Source of the DNA: Robiginitomaculum sp. | GTDB taxonomy: Bacteria; Pseudomonadota; Alphaproteobacteria; Caulobacterales; Maricaulaceae | Length of the DNA: 5,576 bases | Reading direction: 5' to 3' | NCBI GenBank assembly: GCA_026993275.1 | Contig: JALWUB010000257.1 | Location: 1 to 5,576 of the forward strand | Shown here: piece after piece, positions 1 through 5,576 of the stretch | Layout of the letters: each line of letters opens with the position of its first letter | How positions within the stretch are numbered: position 1 is the first letter of the stretch | The notes under the pieces: generated by a model | Seen by the model: the letters and a program-made list of their open reading frames with translations, nothing else | The model's database searches: none | Told to the model about the DNA's origin: nothing | Position numbers and translations under genes: made by a program

Positions 1-302
1 GCTATGAGGTGCTGGAAGCGGCCAATGGCGCGGATGCGCTGCAGATCGCCGAACAAAATGCCGGGCGCATCGATCTGGTGATCTCCGATGTGATCATGCC
101 GGAGATGGATGGCCCCAGCTTTGTCGAGAAGGCGCGGCCCTATCTGAAAAACACCCGAATCGTGTTTACCTCTGGGTTCGCGGAGGAAGAGTTTTCCGAT
201 ATCCTGAGCCGGGATATGGAAATCAGCTTTCTGCCCAAGCCCTACAAGCTCAAGAAACTGGCGCAAAAGGTCAAGGAGGAGCTCAGCCCGGCTGAAACAT
301 GA
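1..302 (+). CDS. cckA: C-terminal receiver domain of hybrid histidine kinase CckA (5' end outside window)
   Basis: Only the last 99 residues are present. The frame enters at base 3 with YEVLEAANG, and bases 1-2 fit the end of a glycine codon. This is a response-regulator receiver domain lacking its first beta strand and acidic pocket. Visible are the phospho-acceptor Asp in ISDVIMPEMDG (codon 87-89), the conserved Ser/Thr in FTSGFAEEEF (Ser codon 171-173) and the invariant Lys of FLPKPYKLKKLA (codon 237-239). The protein ends about 20 residues after that Lys, so the receiver is the C-terminal domain. The SGFAEE...FLPKP(F/Y)xLKxLA pattern and the position upstream of recA-alaS match CckA of Caulobacter relatives, the membrane hybrid kinase that feeds phosphate through ChpT to CtrA. 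Kinase and PAS domains are not in view, so the CckA name is inference from the receiver and synteny; another hybrid kinase or a stand-alone receiver remains possible. Confidence 0.82.
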   Translation, partial: YEVLEAANGADALQIAEQNAGRIDLVISDVIMPEMDGPSFVEKARPYLKNTRIVFTSGFAEEEFSDILSRDMEISFLPKPYKLKKLAQKVKEELSPAET

Positions 303-348
303 CCCCGCTGGCACGGCCCTGTGCAGTGCGGCGGAAAAAAAATCAAAT

Positions 349-363
349 GTTCTATTTGCGTTC
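349..363 (+). promoter_or_regulatory. LexA binding site (SOS box) of recA, GTTC-N7-GTTC
   Basis: The bases read GTTC TATTTGC GTTC, two exact direct half-sites with a 7-base spacer. This is the LexA operator form established for alphaproteobacteria, and it differs from the enterobacterial CTG-N10-CAG box. It lies 69-83 bases before the recA start codon, the expected place for repression of recA until DNA damage triggers LexA self-cleavage. The second half-site also forms an 11-base palindrome with a following GAAC (GTTC CTG GAAC, 360-370). Confidence 0.9.
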
Positions 364-384
364 CTGGAACAAATGCGGTACAGA
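356..384 (+). promoter_or_regulatory. Candidate recA promoter
   Basis: TTGCGT (356-361) could serve as a -35 element and TACAGA (379-384) as a -10 element, with a 17-base spacer. The -35 would overlap the second LexA half-site, so bound LexA would block RNA polymerase. A run of eight A residues (335-342) lies just upstream. The -10 match is poor, so the location is more persuasive than the sequence. Confidence 0.3.
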
Positions 385-397
385 CATGACTCTGACA

Positions 398-412
398 GGC
401 CCGCACCGGGCT
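398..412 (+). other. Small GC hairpin in the recA leader
   Basis: GCCCG (399-403) and CGGGC (407-411) are perfect complements around a 3-base loop CAC, with a possible closing G-U pair at 398/412. It sits about 10 bases before the recA ribosome binding site. It has no U-tract, so it is not a terminator. Whether it influences recA mRNA stability or translation is unknown. Confidence 0.35.
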
Positions 413-421
413 CGGATTGAT

Positions 422-425
422 GGAG
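422..425 (+). promoter_or_regulatory. recA ribosome binding site (GGAG)
   Basis: GGAG ends 6 bases before the ATG at 432. This supports that start over the in-frame TTG at 417 and ATG at 420, which lie before or overlap the site itself. Confidence 0.8.
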
Positions 426-431
426 TATCAC

Positions 432-1514
432 ATGGCCAAGGCAGCGCTCAAACTCGTGGGATCGGAAAACGTGGACAAGAAAAAGGCACTGGAAGCGGCG
501 CTGGGACAGATCGACCGGGCGTTCGGCAAGGGGGCGGTGATGAAGCTCGGCGAAAAGCCGTCCCTGGATGTCGAGACCATTTCCACGGGCTCGCTCGGGC
601 TGGATATCGCCCTGGGCGTTGGCGGCCTGCCCAAGGGCCGCGTGGTCGAGATTTACGGCCCTGAATCCTCGGGCAAAACCACCCTGACCCTGCACACGGT
701 GGCCGAATGCCAGCGCCAGGGCGGGGTTGCCGCCTTTATCGACACCGAACACGCGCTCGATCCCGCCTATGCGGCCAAGCTGGGCGTCGATGTCGGCGAA
801 TTGCTGATCTCGCAGCCCAATAACGGCGAAGAGGCGCTGGAGATTGCCGACACGCTGGTGCGCTCCGGCGCTGTGGACATTCTGGTGGTCGATTCGGTTG
901 CGGCGCTGACGCCGCGCTCGGAGCTTGAGGGCAATATGGGCGACAGCTTGCCCGGCCTGCAGGCGCGGCTGATGAGCCAGGCCATGCGCAAGCTCACCGG
1001 CGCCATTTCCCGCTCCGGCGCGCTGGTGATCTTCACCAACCAGATCCGCATGAAGATCGGCGTCATGTTCGGCAGCCCGGAAACCACGACGGGCGGCAAT
1101 GCGCTGAAATTCTATTCCTCCGTACGGCTTGACATCCGCCGCATCGGCGCCATCAAGCACCGCGACGAAATGATCGGCAATCACACCCGCGTCAAGGTCG
1201 TCAAGAACAAGGTGGCGCCGCCCTTCCGCGAGGTCGAGTTTGACATTCTCTATGGCGAGGGGATTTCCAAGACTGGCGAAATCCTCGATCTGGGCGTCAA
1301 GGGCAACATTATCGAAAAATCCGGCTCCTGGTATTCCTACAATTCCGAACGCATTGGCCAGGGCCGCGAAAATGCCCGGCGCTTTCTGGCGGACAATCCC
1401 AAGATTACCGCCGAGATCGAGGCCCGGGTGCGGGAAAATGCCGGCCTGATTGCCGAGGACATGCTGGCCGGCAGCCTGGATGCGGACGGCAAGGACAAGG
1501 CCGTCAACGGCTGA
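432..1514 (+). CDS. recA: RecA recombinase
   Basis: RecA is the ATP-dependent strand-exchange protein of homologous recombination. Its filament on single-stranded DNA also triggers LexA self-cleavage. The product is 360 residues, close to the usual 345-360. In order: N-terminal oligomerisation helix ([22 protein letters not shown]), Walker [10 protein letters not shown] (76-84), catalytic Glu in [13 protein letters not shown] (E106), Walker B ILVVDS (D154), L1 region around 166-175, [21 protein letters not shown] covering switch Gln204 and loop L2, and a short C-terminal tail. The start [10 protein letters not shown] matches alphaproteobacterial RecA N-termini and has a well-placed GGAG. A LexA box lies upstream and a hairpin terminator downstream, suggesting an SOS-controlled single-gene unit. 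Oddities are substitutions at normally constant sites: QPNNGEE (128-134) for QPDTGEQ, EGNMGD (166-171) for EGEMGD, and FTNQIR for FINQIR. All catalytic residues are intact, so it should be functional. Confidence 0.98.
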   Translation: MAKAALKLVGSENVDKKKALEAALGQIDRAFGKGAVMKLGEKPSLDVETISTGSLGLDIALGVGGLPKGRVVEIYGPESSGKTTLTLHTVAECQRQGGVAAFIDTEHALDPAYAAKLGVDVGELLISQPNNGEEALEIADTLVRSGAVDILVVDSVAALTPRSELEGNMGDSLPGLQARLMSQAMRKLTGAISRSGALVIFTNQIRMKIGVMFGSPETTTGGNALKFYSSVRLDIRRIGAIKHRDEMIGNHTRVKVVKNKVAPPFREVEFDILYGEGISKTGEILDLGVKGNIIEKSGSWYSYNSERIGQGRENARRFLADNPKITAEIEARVRENAGLIAEDMLAGSLDADGKDKAVNG

Positions 1515-1540
1515 CAGGCTGCGCCGGTTCTGGCGCCAGC

Positions 1541-1573
1541 GGGGCGTCCGGCTTGACCGGGCGCCCTTTCTGT
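1541..1573 (+). terminator. Rho-independent terminator after recA
   Basis: GGGCGTCCGG (1542-1551) pairs with CCGGGCGCCC (1557-1566) over ten positions, including one G-U wobble, around a 5-base loop CTTGA. The sequence TTTCTGT follows at once. The U-tract is short and interrupted, so efficiency may be moderate. A weaker hairpin lies just upstream at 1518-1540: GCTGCGCC against GGCGC-C-AGC, one bulged base, 6-base loop, no U-tract. Together they fill most of the gap between recA and alaS. Confidence 0.72.
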
Positions 1574-1611
1574 ATCATGGCACGGGGCTTGTATCCGTTC
1601 TCGCTTTTTCC

Positions 1612-1614
1612 GGA
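1612..1614 (+). promoter_or_regulatory. Weak alaS ribosome binding site (GGA)
   Basis: GGA ends 8 bases before ATG 1623 but only 2 bases before the alternative GTG at 1617, so it favours the ATG. The match to the Shine-Dalgarno sequence is minimal. It lies in the right arm of a possible ATCCG-N13-CGGAT inverted repeat (1593-1615). Confidence 0.4.
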
Positions 1615-1622
1615 TTGTGGCC

Positions 1623-4319
1623 ATGCAGACCCTGAATGACATCCGCAGTGCGTTCCTGAACTATTTTGCCGCCGGCGGGGCCGGCAAGGCGGCGGCGCTG
1701 AAGCACGAAATCGTGCCCTCCAGCCCGGTAGTGCCGCACAATGATCCGAGCCTGCTGTTCACCAATGCCGGCATGGTGCAGTTCAAGAACGTCTTTACCG
1801 GCAAGGAAACGCGCCCCTATCAGCGGGCGGTGAGCGCGCAAAAATGCATTCGTGCCGGCGGCAAGCACAATGATCTGGACAATGTCGGCTATACCGCGCG
1901 CCATCACACCTTCTTTGAAATGCTCGGCAATTTTTCCTTTGGCGATTATTTCAAGGAAGACGCCATCGCCCTGGCCTGGGACCTGCTCACCCGCGGCTTT
2001 GGCCTGAGCCCGGACCGGCTGCTGGTCACGGTCTATGCCGAGGACGAAGAGGCGGCGCGGCTGTGGCGCAAGATTTCCGGCTTTGACGAGCGCAAGATCA
2101 TCCGCATTCCGACCGCCGACAATTTCTGGTCCATGGGCGACACCGGCCCGTGCGGCCCGTGTTCCGAGATTTTCTACGATCATGGCGAACACATTGCCGG
2201 AGGGCCGCCCGGCAGCGCCGACGAGGATGGCGACCGCTTTGTCGAGATCTGGAACCTGGTGTTCATGCAATATGACCAGCCTGAGACGGGAGAGCGGGTC
2301 CCCCTGCCCAGGCCCTCCATCGACACCGGCATGGGGCTGGAGCGCATCGCCGCGGTGTTGCAGGGCGTGCACGACAATTACGACATTGACCTGTTCAAGG
2401 CCCTGATCCGCGCCAGCGAGGAGGCCCTGCACACCCCTGCGCAAGGGGCGGCGCGCGCCAGCCACCGAGTCATTGCCGACCATTTGCGCGCCATGGCCTT
2501 TCTCATGGCCGATGGCGTGCTGCCGTCCAATGAGGGCCGCGGCTATGTGCTGCGCCGGATCATGCGCCGGGCCATGCGCCATGCCCACAGCCTGGGGGCG
2601 CGCGCGCCGGTGCTGCACACCCTGGTGCCGGCGCTGGTGGCGCAGATGGGCGCGGCCTATCCGGAGCTCGGGCGCGCCCAGGCGATGATCGAGAACAACA
2701 TGGCCCAGGAGGAAGAACGGTTTTTGCGCACGCTGGGCCGCGGCATGGGCCTGCTCGAAGAGGCCAGCGCCGGCCTTGGCAAGGGCGACCAGCTGCCTGG
2801 CGAGGTGGCATTCCGGCTTTACGACACCTACGGCTTTCCCCTCGACATGACCGAGGATGCCCTGCGCGCGCGCGGCATTGGCGTTGACCGCAGCGGCTTT
2901 GATGCCGCCATGGCGGCGCAGAAGGCGCAGGGCCGGGCCAACTGGAAAGGCTCGGGCGACAGTGGCGGCAGCGATCTGGAGGGCGCCATCGGCGCGGAGA
3001 TCCCGCCGACGGAATTTCTGGGCTATGCGCAGCACAGCGCCCGGGCCGCGCTGCAGGCGATCATCAAGGATGGCCAGGCCTGCGATGCTGCCGGGGCTGG
3101 CGATGCAGTTGGCCTGGTGTTTGACCAGACACCGTTTTATGCACAATCCGGCGGCCAGTGCGGCGACAGCGGCATGATCGTCTTCGATGACGGCGCCAGG
3201 GTGCGCATTGACGACACCACCAAGCTGCCAGGCGGGCATTTCGTCCATCATGGCGCAATTGTCAGCGGCACCATTGCCCCGGGGCAGCAGGCCCGGCTTG
3301 ACATTGATGTGCCGCGCCGCCGCGCCATCGCCGCCAACCACTCGGCGACGCACCTGCTGCACGCTGCCCTGCGCCGCCATCTGGGGCCGCATGTGGCGCA
3401 GAAGGGCTCCTATGTCGGGCCGGATCATTTGCGCTTCGACTTTGCCCACGGCGCGCCGCTGAGCGATGCGCAAGTGCGCGCCATCGAGGACGAGGTCAAT
3501 GCCGTGGTGCGCCAGAATGCCCGGGCGGTGACCGAATTGAGCAGCCCGGAGGAAGCGGTCAAGGCGGGGGCCATGGCCCTGTTTGGCGAAAAGTACGGCG
3601 ACCAGGTGCGGGTGCTGCGCCTGGGCCGGGACCTGGAGGATGCGGCGCGGCCCTATTCGATCGAGCTGTGCGGCGGCACCCATGTGGCCCGCACCGGCGA
3701 CATCGCCTTGTTCAAGATCACCGGCCAGGGCAGCGTTGCCGCCGGGGTGCGGCGCATCGAGGCGGCCACCGGGGCGCGGGCGCTGGCCTTTGTCCATGAG
3801 GAAGAGGCGGCCTTGCACGAGGCGGCGCAGGCGCTCAAGACCCGCCCCGGGGCCTTGCCGGAACGCCTGCAGCAGCTGCTTGGCGAGCGCCGCGCCTTGC
3901 AAGACGAGATCTCCAGATTGCGCAAGCAGGTGGCCATGGGCGGCCCCAAGGCAGACGGCGGGACGGCGGAAACCATTAACGGCATCGCCTTTTCCGGCCA
4001 TGTGCTCAAGGATGTGCCGCCGCGCGATCTGCGCGCCCTGGTGGACGAGGCCAAGGCGGCGCTGGGCAGCGGCGTGGCGGTCTTTGCCGCCAACAATGCC
4101 GGCAAGGGCGCTCTTGCCGTGGGCGTCAGCGATGATCTGACCGGGCGCCTGAGCGCCGTCGATCTGGTGCGCGCCGGTGCGGTGGCGCTGGGCGGCAAGG
4201 GCGGCGGCGGCCGTCCCGGCTTTGCCCAGGCTGGCGGCCCGGACGGCGCCCGGGCGGCAGCGGCCATCGCGGCCATCAAGGCAGCGGTCCGGGAGGCCAC
4301 GGCGGGCGGGACCGCTTGA
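1623..4319 (+). CDS. alaS: Alanyl-tRNA synthetase (alanine--tRNA ligase)
   Basis: This cytoplasmic class IIc synthetase charges tRNA-Ala with alanine using ATP and hydrolyses mischarged Ser- and Gly-tRNA-Ala. The product is 898 residues, slightly longer than the usual ~875-890. The catalytic core holds [11 protein letters not shown] (48-58), [19 protein letters not shown] with [14 protein letters not shown] (77-110), GDTGPCGPC (172-180) and motif 3 GMGLERI (236-242). The editing domain carries the zinc-site residues HSATH (H573, H577) and CGGTH (C683, H687). A short coiled-coil-like stretch (about 745-770) leads to the C-Ala domain with GGKGGGGRP (857-865). ATG 1623 gives [15 protein letters not shown], aligning with known N-termini. 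Two oddities: 12 residues (16-27, Ala/Gly/Lys-rich) stand where relatives usually have about four, and RPG replaces the common RPD near the C-terminus. The recA terminator upstream implies a separate alaS promoter, which I could not place convincingly. Confidence 0.98.
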   Translation: MQTLNDIRSAFLNYFAAGGAGKAAALKHEIVPSSPVVPHNDPSLLFTNAGMVQFKNVFTGKETRPYQRAVSAQKCIRAGGKHNDLDNVGYTARHHTFFEMLGNFSFGDYFKEDAIALAWDLLTRGFGLSPDRLLVTVYAEDEEAARLWRKISGFDERKIIRIPTADNFWSMGDTGPCGPCSEIFYDHGEHIAGGPPGSADEDGDRFVEIWNLVFMQYDQPETGERVPLPRPSIDTGMGLERIAAVLQGVHDNYDIDLFKALIRASEEALHTPAQGAARASHRVIADHLRAMAFLMADGVLPSNEGRGYVLRRIMRRAMRHAHSLGARAPVLHTLVPALVAQMGAAYPELGRAQAMIENNMAQEEERFLRTLGRGMGLLEEASAGLGKGDQLPGEVAFRLYDTYGFPLDMTEDALRARGIGVDRSGFDAAMAAQKAQGRANWKGSGDSGGSDLEGAIGAEIPPTEFLGYAQHSARAALQAIIKDGQACDAAGAGDAVGLVFDQTPFYAQSGGQCGDSGMIVFDDGARVRIDDTTKLPGGHFVHHGAIVSGTIAPGQQARLDIDVPRRRAIAANHSATHLLHAALRRHLGPHVAQKGSYVGPDHLRFDFAHGAPLSDAQVRAIEDEVNAVVRQNARAVTELSSPEEAVKAGAMALFGEKYGDQVRVLRLGRDLEDAARPYSIELCGGTHVARTGDIALFKITGQGSVAAGVRRIEAATGARALAFVHEEEAALHEAAQALKTRPGALPERLQQLLGERRALQDEISRLRKQVAMGGPKADGGTAETINGIAFSGHVLKDVPPRDLRALVDEAKAALGSGVAVFAANNAGKGALAVGVSDDLTGRLSAVDLVRAGAVALGGKGGGGRPGFAQAGGPDGARAAAAIAAIKAAVREATAGGTA

Positions 4320-4375
4320 CTCTAGCCATTGCCTGCAACCGGCGTTAGGATTTTCCCAGGCTGGGGAGCCGAATC

Positions 4376-4379
4376 AGGA
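4376..4379 (+). promoter_or_regulatory. Probable ribosome binding site of the SDR gene (AGGA)
   Basis: AGGA ends 10 bases before ATG 4390 and 4 bases before an in-frame GTG at 4384. The spacing does not settle the start; ATG is preferred by codon type, and the difference is only two residues. A second purine run, GGGGAG (4363-4368), is too distant to serve either start. Confidence 0.45.
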
Positions 4380-4389
4380 CACTGTGCTG

Positions 4390-5199
4390 ATGACCCAGCC
4401 GCTCCCCCGTTATGCCGTCATCACCGGCGCATCATCCGGCATTGGCGCCGCCTTTGCCCGCCATGGCGCGGCGCTGGGCGTCGCTCTGGGCCTGGTGGCG
4501 CGGCGCGCGGACCGGCTGCAGGCGCTGGCAGAAGAACTGCGCGCGCAGCACGGCACAGAGGTGGACGTGTTCCGTGCCGATCTCTCTAAGCCCGGTGCCG
4601 GATGGGCGCTGGCGGAGCGCGTGATGGCGGCCGGGCGCAGACCGGACATGCTGGTCAACAATGCCGGGTCTTCCATCGCCCGGAGCTTTGCCGCCACTCC
4701 TTATGCGGACCAGCGCGCCTTTATCGAACTGAACATCACCACGCCGGTGGCGCTGGCCCGGGCGTTTCTGCCGGCCATGCTGGAGGCGGGCTCTGGCCGC
4801 ATCATCAACATCAGCTCCCTCACGGCGCTGACCTGTGGCGGCAAGGGCCACACCCTCTATCCCGGCGCCAAGGCGTTCCTGCTGAGGTTTTCGCAAAGCC
4901 TGAATGCCGAGGTGCACGAAAGCGGGGTGTTCGTCAGCGCCGTGCTGCCCGGCGTGGTGCGCACCGGTTTTGCCGCCGCCAATGGCATGGCGGCGCAATT
5001 GGGGGAGCGGCCGCTGCCTCTGGCGCAAGAGCCCATGCAGATTGTCCGCGAGGCCTGGCGGCGCAATGCCCGCGGCGACGAGGTCATCGTGCCGGGCCTG
5101 GCGCCAAAACTGGCGGCGGCGCTGTTTCAATACATGCCGCAATGGCTGATGCGGCGCATTTCAAGACAGATTGCGGAGAAATATCATGTCGCCGAGTGA
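4390..5199 (+). CDS. Short-chain dehydrogenase/reductase (SDR), NAD(P)-dependent, substrate unknown
   Basis: A 269-residue classical SDR, a soluble oxidoreductase interconverting an alcohol and a carbonyl. Visible are the Rossmann motif TGASSGIG (12-19), two arginines after the second beta strand (ARR, R38-R39) that suggest NADP(H) preference, NNAG (90-93), the structural Asn of the ELNITTP segment (N115), and the catalytic Ser143, Tyr157 and Lys161 (YPGAK). The overall pattern resembles the broad DltE-like group (COG0300), which has many uncharacterised members. The C-terminal part (LAAALFQYMPQWLMRRISRQIAEKY) is hydrophobic then basic and may be a membrane-associating or oligomerising helix; that is inference. 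The stop overlaps the start of the next gene, a GMC oxidoreductase, by 14 bases, so the two are probably translated together and act on related substrates. The reading frame stays open upstream to 4177, but that part overlaps alaS and lacks SDR similarity. Confidence 0.9.
   Translation: MTQPLPRYAVITGASSGIGAAFARHGAALGVALGLVARRADRLQALAEELRAQHGTEVDVFRADLSKPGAGWALAERVMAAGRRPDMLVNNAGSSIARSFAATPYADQRAFIELNITTPVALARAFLPAMLEAGSGRIINISSLTALTCGGKGHTLYPGAKAFLLRFSQSLNAEVHESGVFVSAVLPGVVRTGFAAANGMAAQLGERPLPLAQEPMQIVREAWRRNARGDEVIVPGLAPKLAAALFQYMPQWLMRRISRQIAEKYHVAE
5175..5178 (+). promoter_or_regulatory. Ribosome binding site of the GMC gene (GGAG), inside the SDR gene
   Basis: GGAG ends 7 bases before ATG 5186, well placed to start the oxidoreductase from within the last codons of the SDR gene. 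This is the arrangement expected for translational coupling, and it supports ATG 5186 as the start. Confidence 0.7.
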
Positions 5200-5576
5200 A
5201 CCCGCTGCCTCCCAAACCCATGCCCGCGCCGATGGCAGCTATGATGTGGTCATCATCGGTTCCGGTGCTGGCGGCGCCACCCTGGCGCAGAGGCTGGCGG
5301 CCTCGGGCAAGTCCATCCTGATCCTGGAGCGCGGGCCGCATCTGCCCATCGAGGAGGACAACTGGAACCCCAGTGCGGTGTTCATCAAGCAGCGCTACAA
5401 GGCGCGGGAGCGCTGGTTTGACCGCAAGGGCAAGCCGTTCCGGCCCAATATCCATTACTGGGTTGGCGGCAACACGATCTTTTATGGCGCGGCGCTGTTC
5501 CGCTTCCGCAAGCGCGATTTCGAGCGCACGGTGCATTATGGCGGCGGCGTGTCCCCGGCCTGGCCGATCTCCTATG
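5186..5576 (+). CDS. GMC-family FAD-dependent oxidoreductase, N-terminal part (3' end outside window)
   Basis: The first 130 residues are visible and the frame is open to the window edge. After a polar 17-residue leader with no signal-peptide character comes an FAD-binding Rossmann fold: YDVVIIGSGAGGATLAQRLA with GxGxxG at 25-30, and the ribose-binding Glu at the end of the second strand (ILILERG, E48). VGGNTIFYGAALFRFRKRDF (93-112) matches the GMC N-terminal signature region that contacts FAD, and SPAWPISY (123-130) is typical of a GMC subgroup often annotated as choline dehydrogenase-like. These enzymes oxidise alcohols or sugars with FAD. The catalytic C-terminal His region is not in view, so substrate and electron acceptor cannot be inferred. 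The start overlaps the SDR stop and has its own GGAG. The pairing suggests a shared pathway, for example successive oxidation steps, but that is inference. Confidence 0.9.
   Translation, partial: MSPSEPAASQTHARADGSYDVVIIGSGAGGATLAQRLAASGKSILILERGPHLPIEEDNWNPSAVFIKQRYKARERWFDRKGKPFRPNIHYWVGGNTIFYGAALFRFRKRDFERTVHYGGGVSPAWPISY

Noticed and set aside
308..342. Possible terminator after cckA: an imperfect CTGGCAC/GTGCAG hairpin followed by eight A residues
   Set aside because: The tract is A, not T, on the coding strand, and the stem is short with a bulge. There is no minus-strand gene for which it could serve in the other direction.
417..422. Alternative recA starts TTG 417 and ATG 420
   Set aside because: They lie before or overlap the GGAG site and would add residues not seen in RecA N-termini. 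ATG 432 has proper spacing.
299..664. A 121-codon + strand frame starting at the cckA stop and running into recA
   Set aside because: It overlaps recA in another frame, has an Arg/Gly-rich composition typical of out-of-frame GC-rich DNA, and shows no domain.
1617..1619. Alternative GTG start for alaS
   Set aside because: It adds only two residues, and the upstream GGA would be only 2 bases away. ATG 1623 fits better.
1575..4001. An 808-codon open frame on the minus strand opposite alaS
   Set aside because: Its codons are exact reverse complements of alaS codons, so it is open only because alaS does not use TTA, CTA or TCA there, as expected with strong G/C third-position preference. The translation is low-complexity (Ala, Gly, Arg, His, Gln) and shows no recognisable domain, while alaS in the opposite frame is unmistakable.
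4316..4351. TTGACT (4316-4321) and TAGGAT (4346-4351) as an SDR promoter
   Set aside because: The spacer is 24 bases, too long for a standard sigma-70 type promoter, and no -10-like hexamer lies at 16-18 bases.
4359..4370. GGCT-GGGG-AGCC hairpin before the SDR gene as an alaS terminator
   Set aside because: The stem is only four base pairs and no T-tract follows.
4177..4389. Upstream extension of the SDR reading frame into alaS
   Set aside because: The extension lies mostly inside alaS and is Arg/Ala/Pro-rich. The SDR fold begins right after ATG 4390.
4602..5321. A 239-codon frame overlapping the SDR and GMC genes, and a minus-strand frame at 5084-5536
   Set aside because: Both are shadows of two well-supported genes, with no domain of their own and biased composition.

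Overview
The window looks like a chromosomal segment of an alphaproteobacterium. Four things point there: the end of a CckA-type receiver domain, followed by recA and alaS in an order I know from Caulobacter-like genomes; an exact alphaproteobacterial LexA box (GTTC-N7-GTTC) upstream of recA; high G+C with strong G/C preference at third codon positions; and RecA and AlaRS sequences that read like alphaproteobacterial members. I cannot name a genus. All genes lie on the + strand.

Layout. 1-302 is the C-terminal end of a receiver domain, most likely CckA, the hybrid kinase at the head of the CckA-ChpT-CtrA phosphorelay. 303-431 is the recA control region, with an SOS box, a weak promoter candidate, a small leader hairpin and a good ribosome binding site. 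432-1514 is recA, followed by a likely intrinsic terminator at 1541-1573. 1623-4319 is a full-length alaS with catalytic, editing and C-terminal domains. After a 70-base gap come a short-chain dehydrogenase/reductase (4390-5199) and, overlapping its end by 14 bases, the N-terminal part of a GMC-family FAD oxidoreductase (from 5186, cut by the window end).

How the genes relate. The first three are housekeeping genes: cell-cycle phosphorelay, recombination/SOS, and tRNA charging. recA appears to be its own SOS-inducible transcription unit. The SDR and GMC genes look translationally coupled and probably act in one redox conversion whose substrate cannot be read from the sequence. No terminator is visible between alaS and the SDR gene, so read-through is possible.

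I found no mobile element, CRISPR array, RNA gene or new defence-like system. The points most worth a second look are the SOS box and its overlapping dyad, several RecA residues that differ from highly conserved positions, an Ala/Gly-rich lengthening near the AlaRS N-terminus, the clustering of GANTC (CcrM-type) sites in intergenic DNA, and the coupled SDR-GMC pair.
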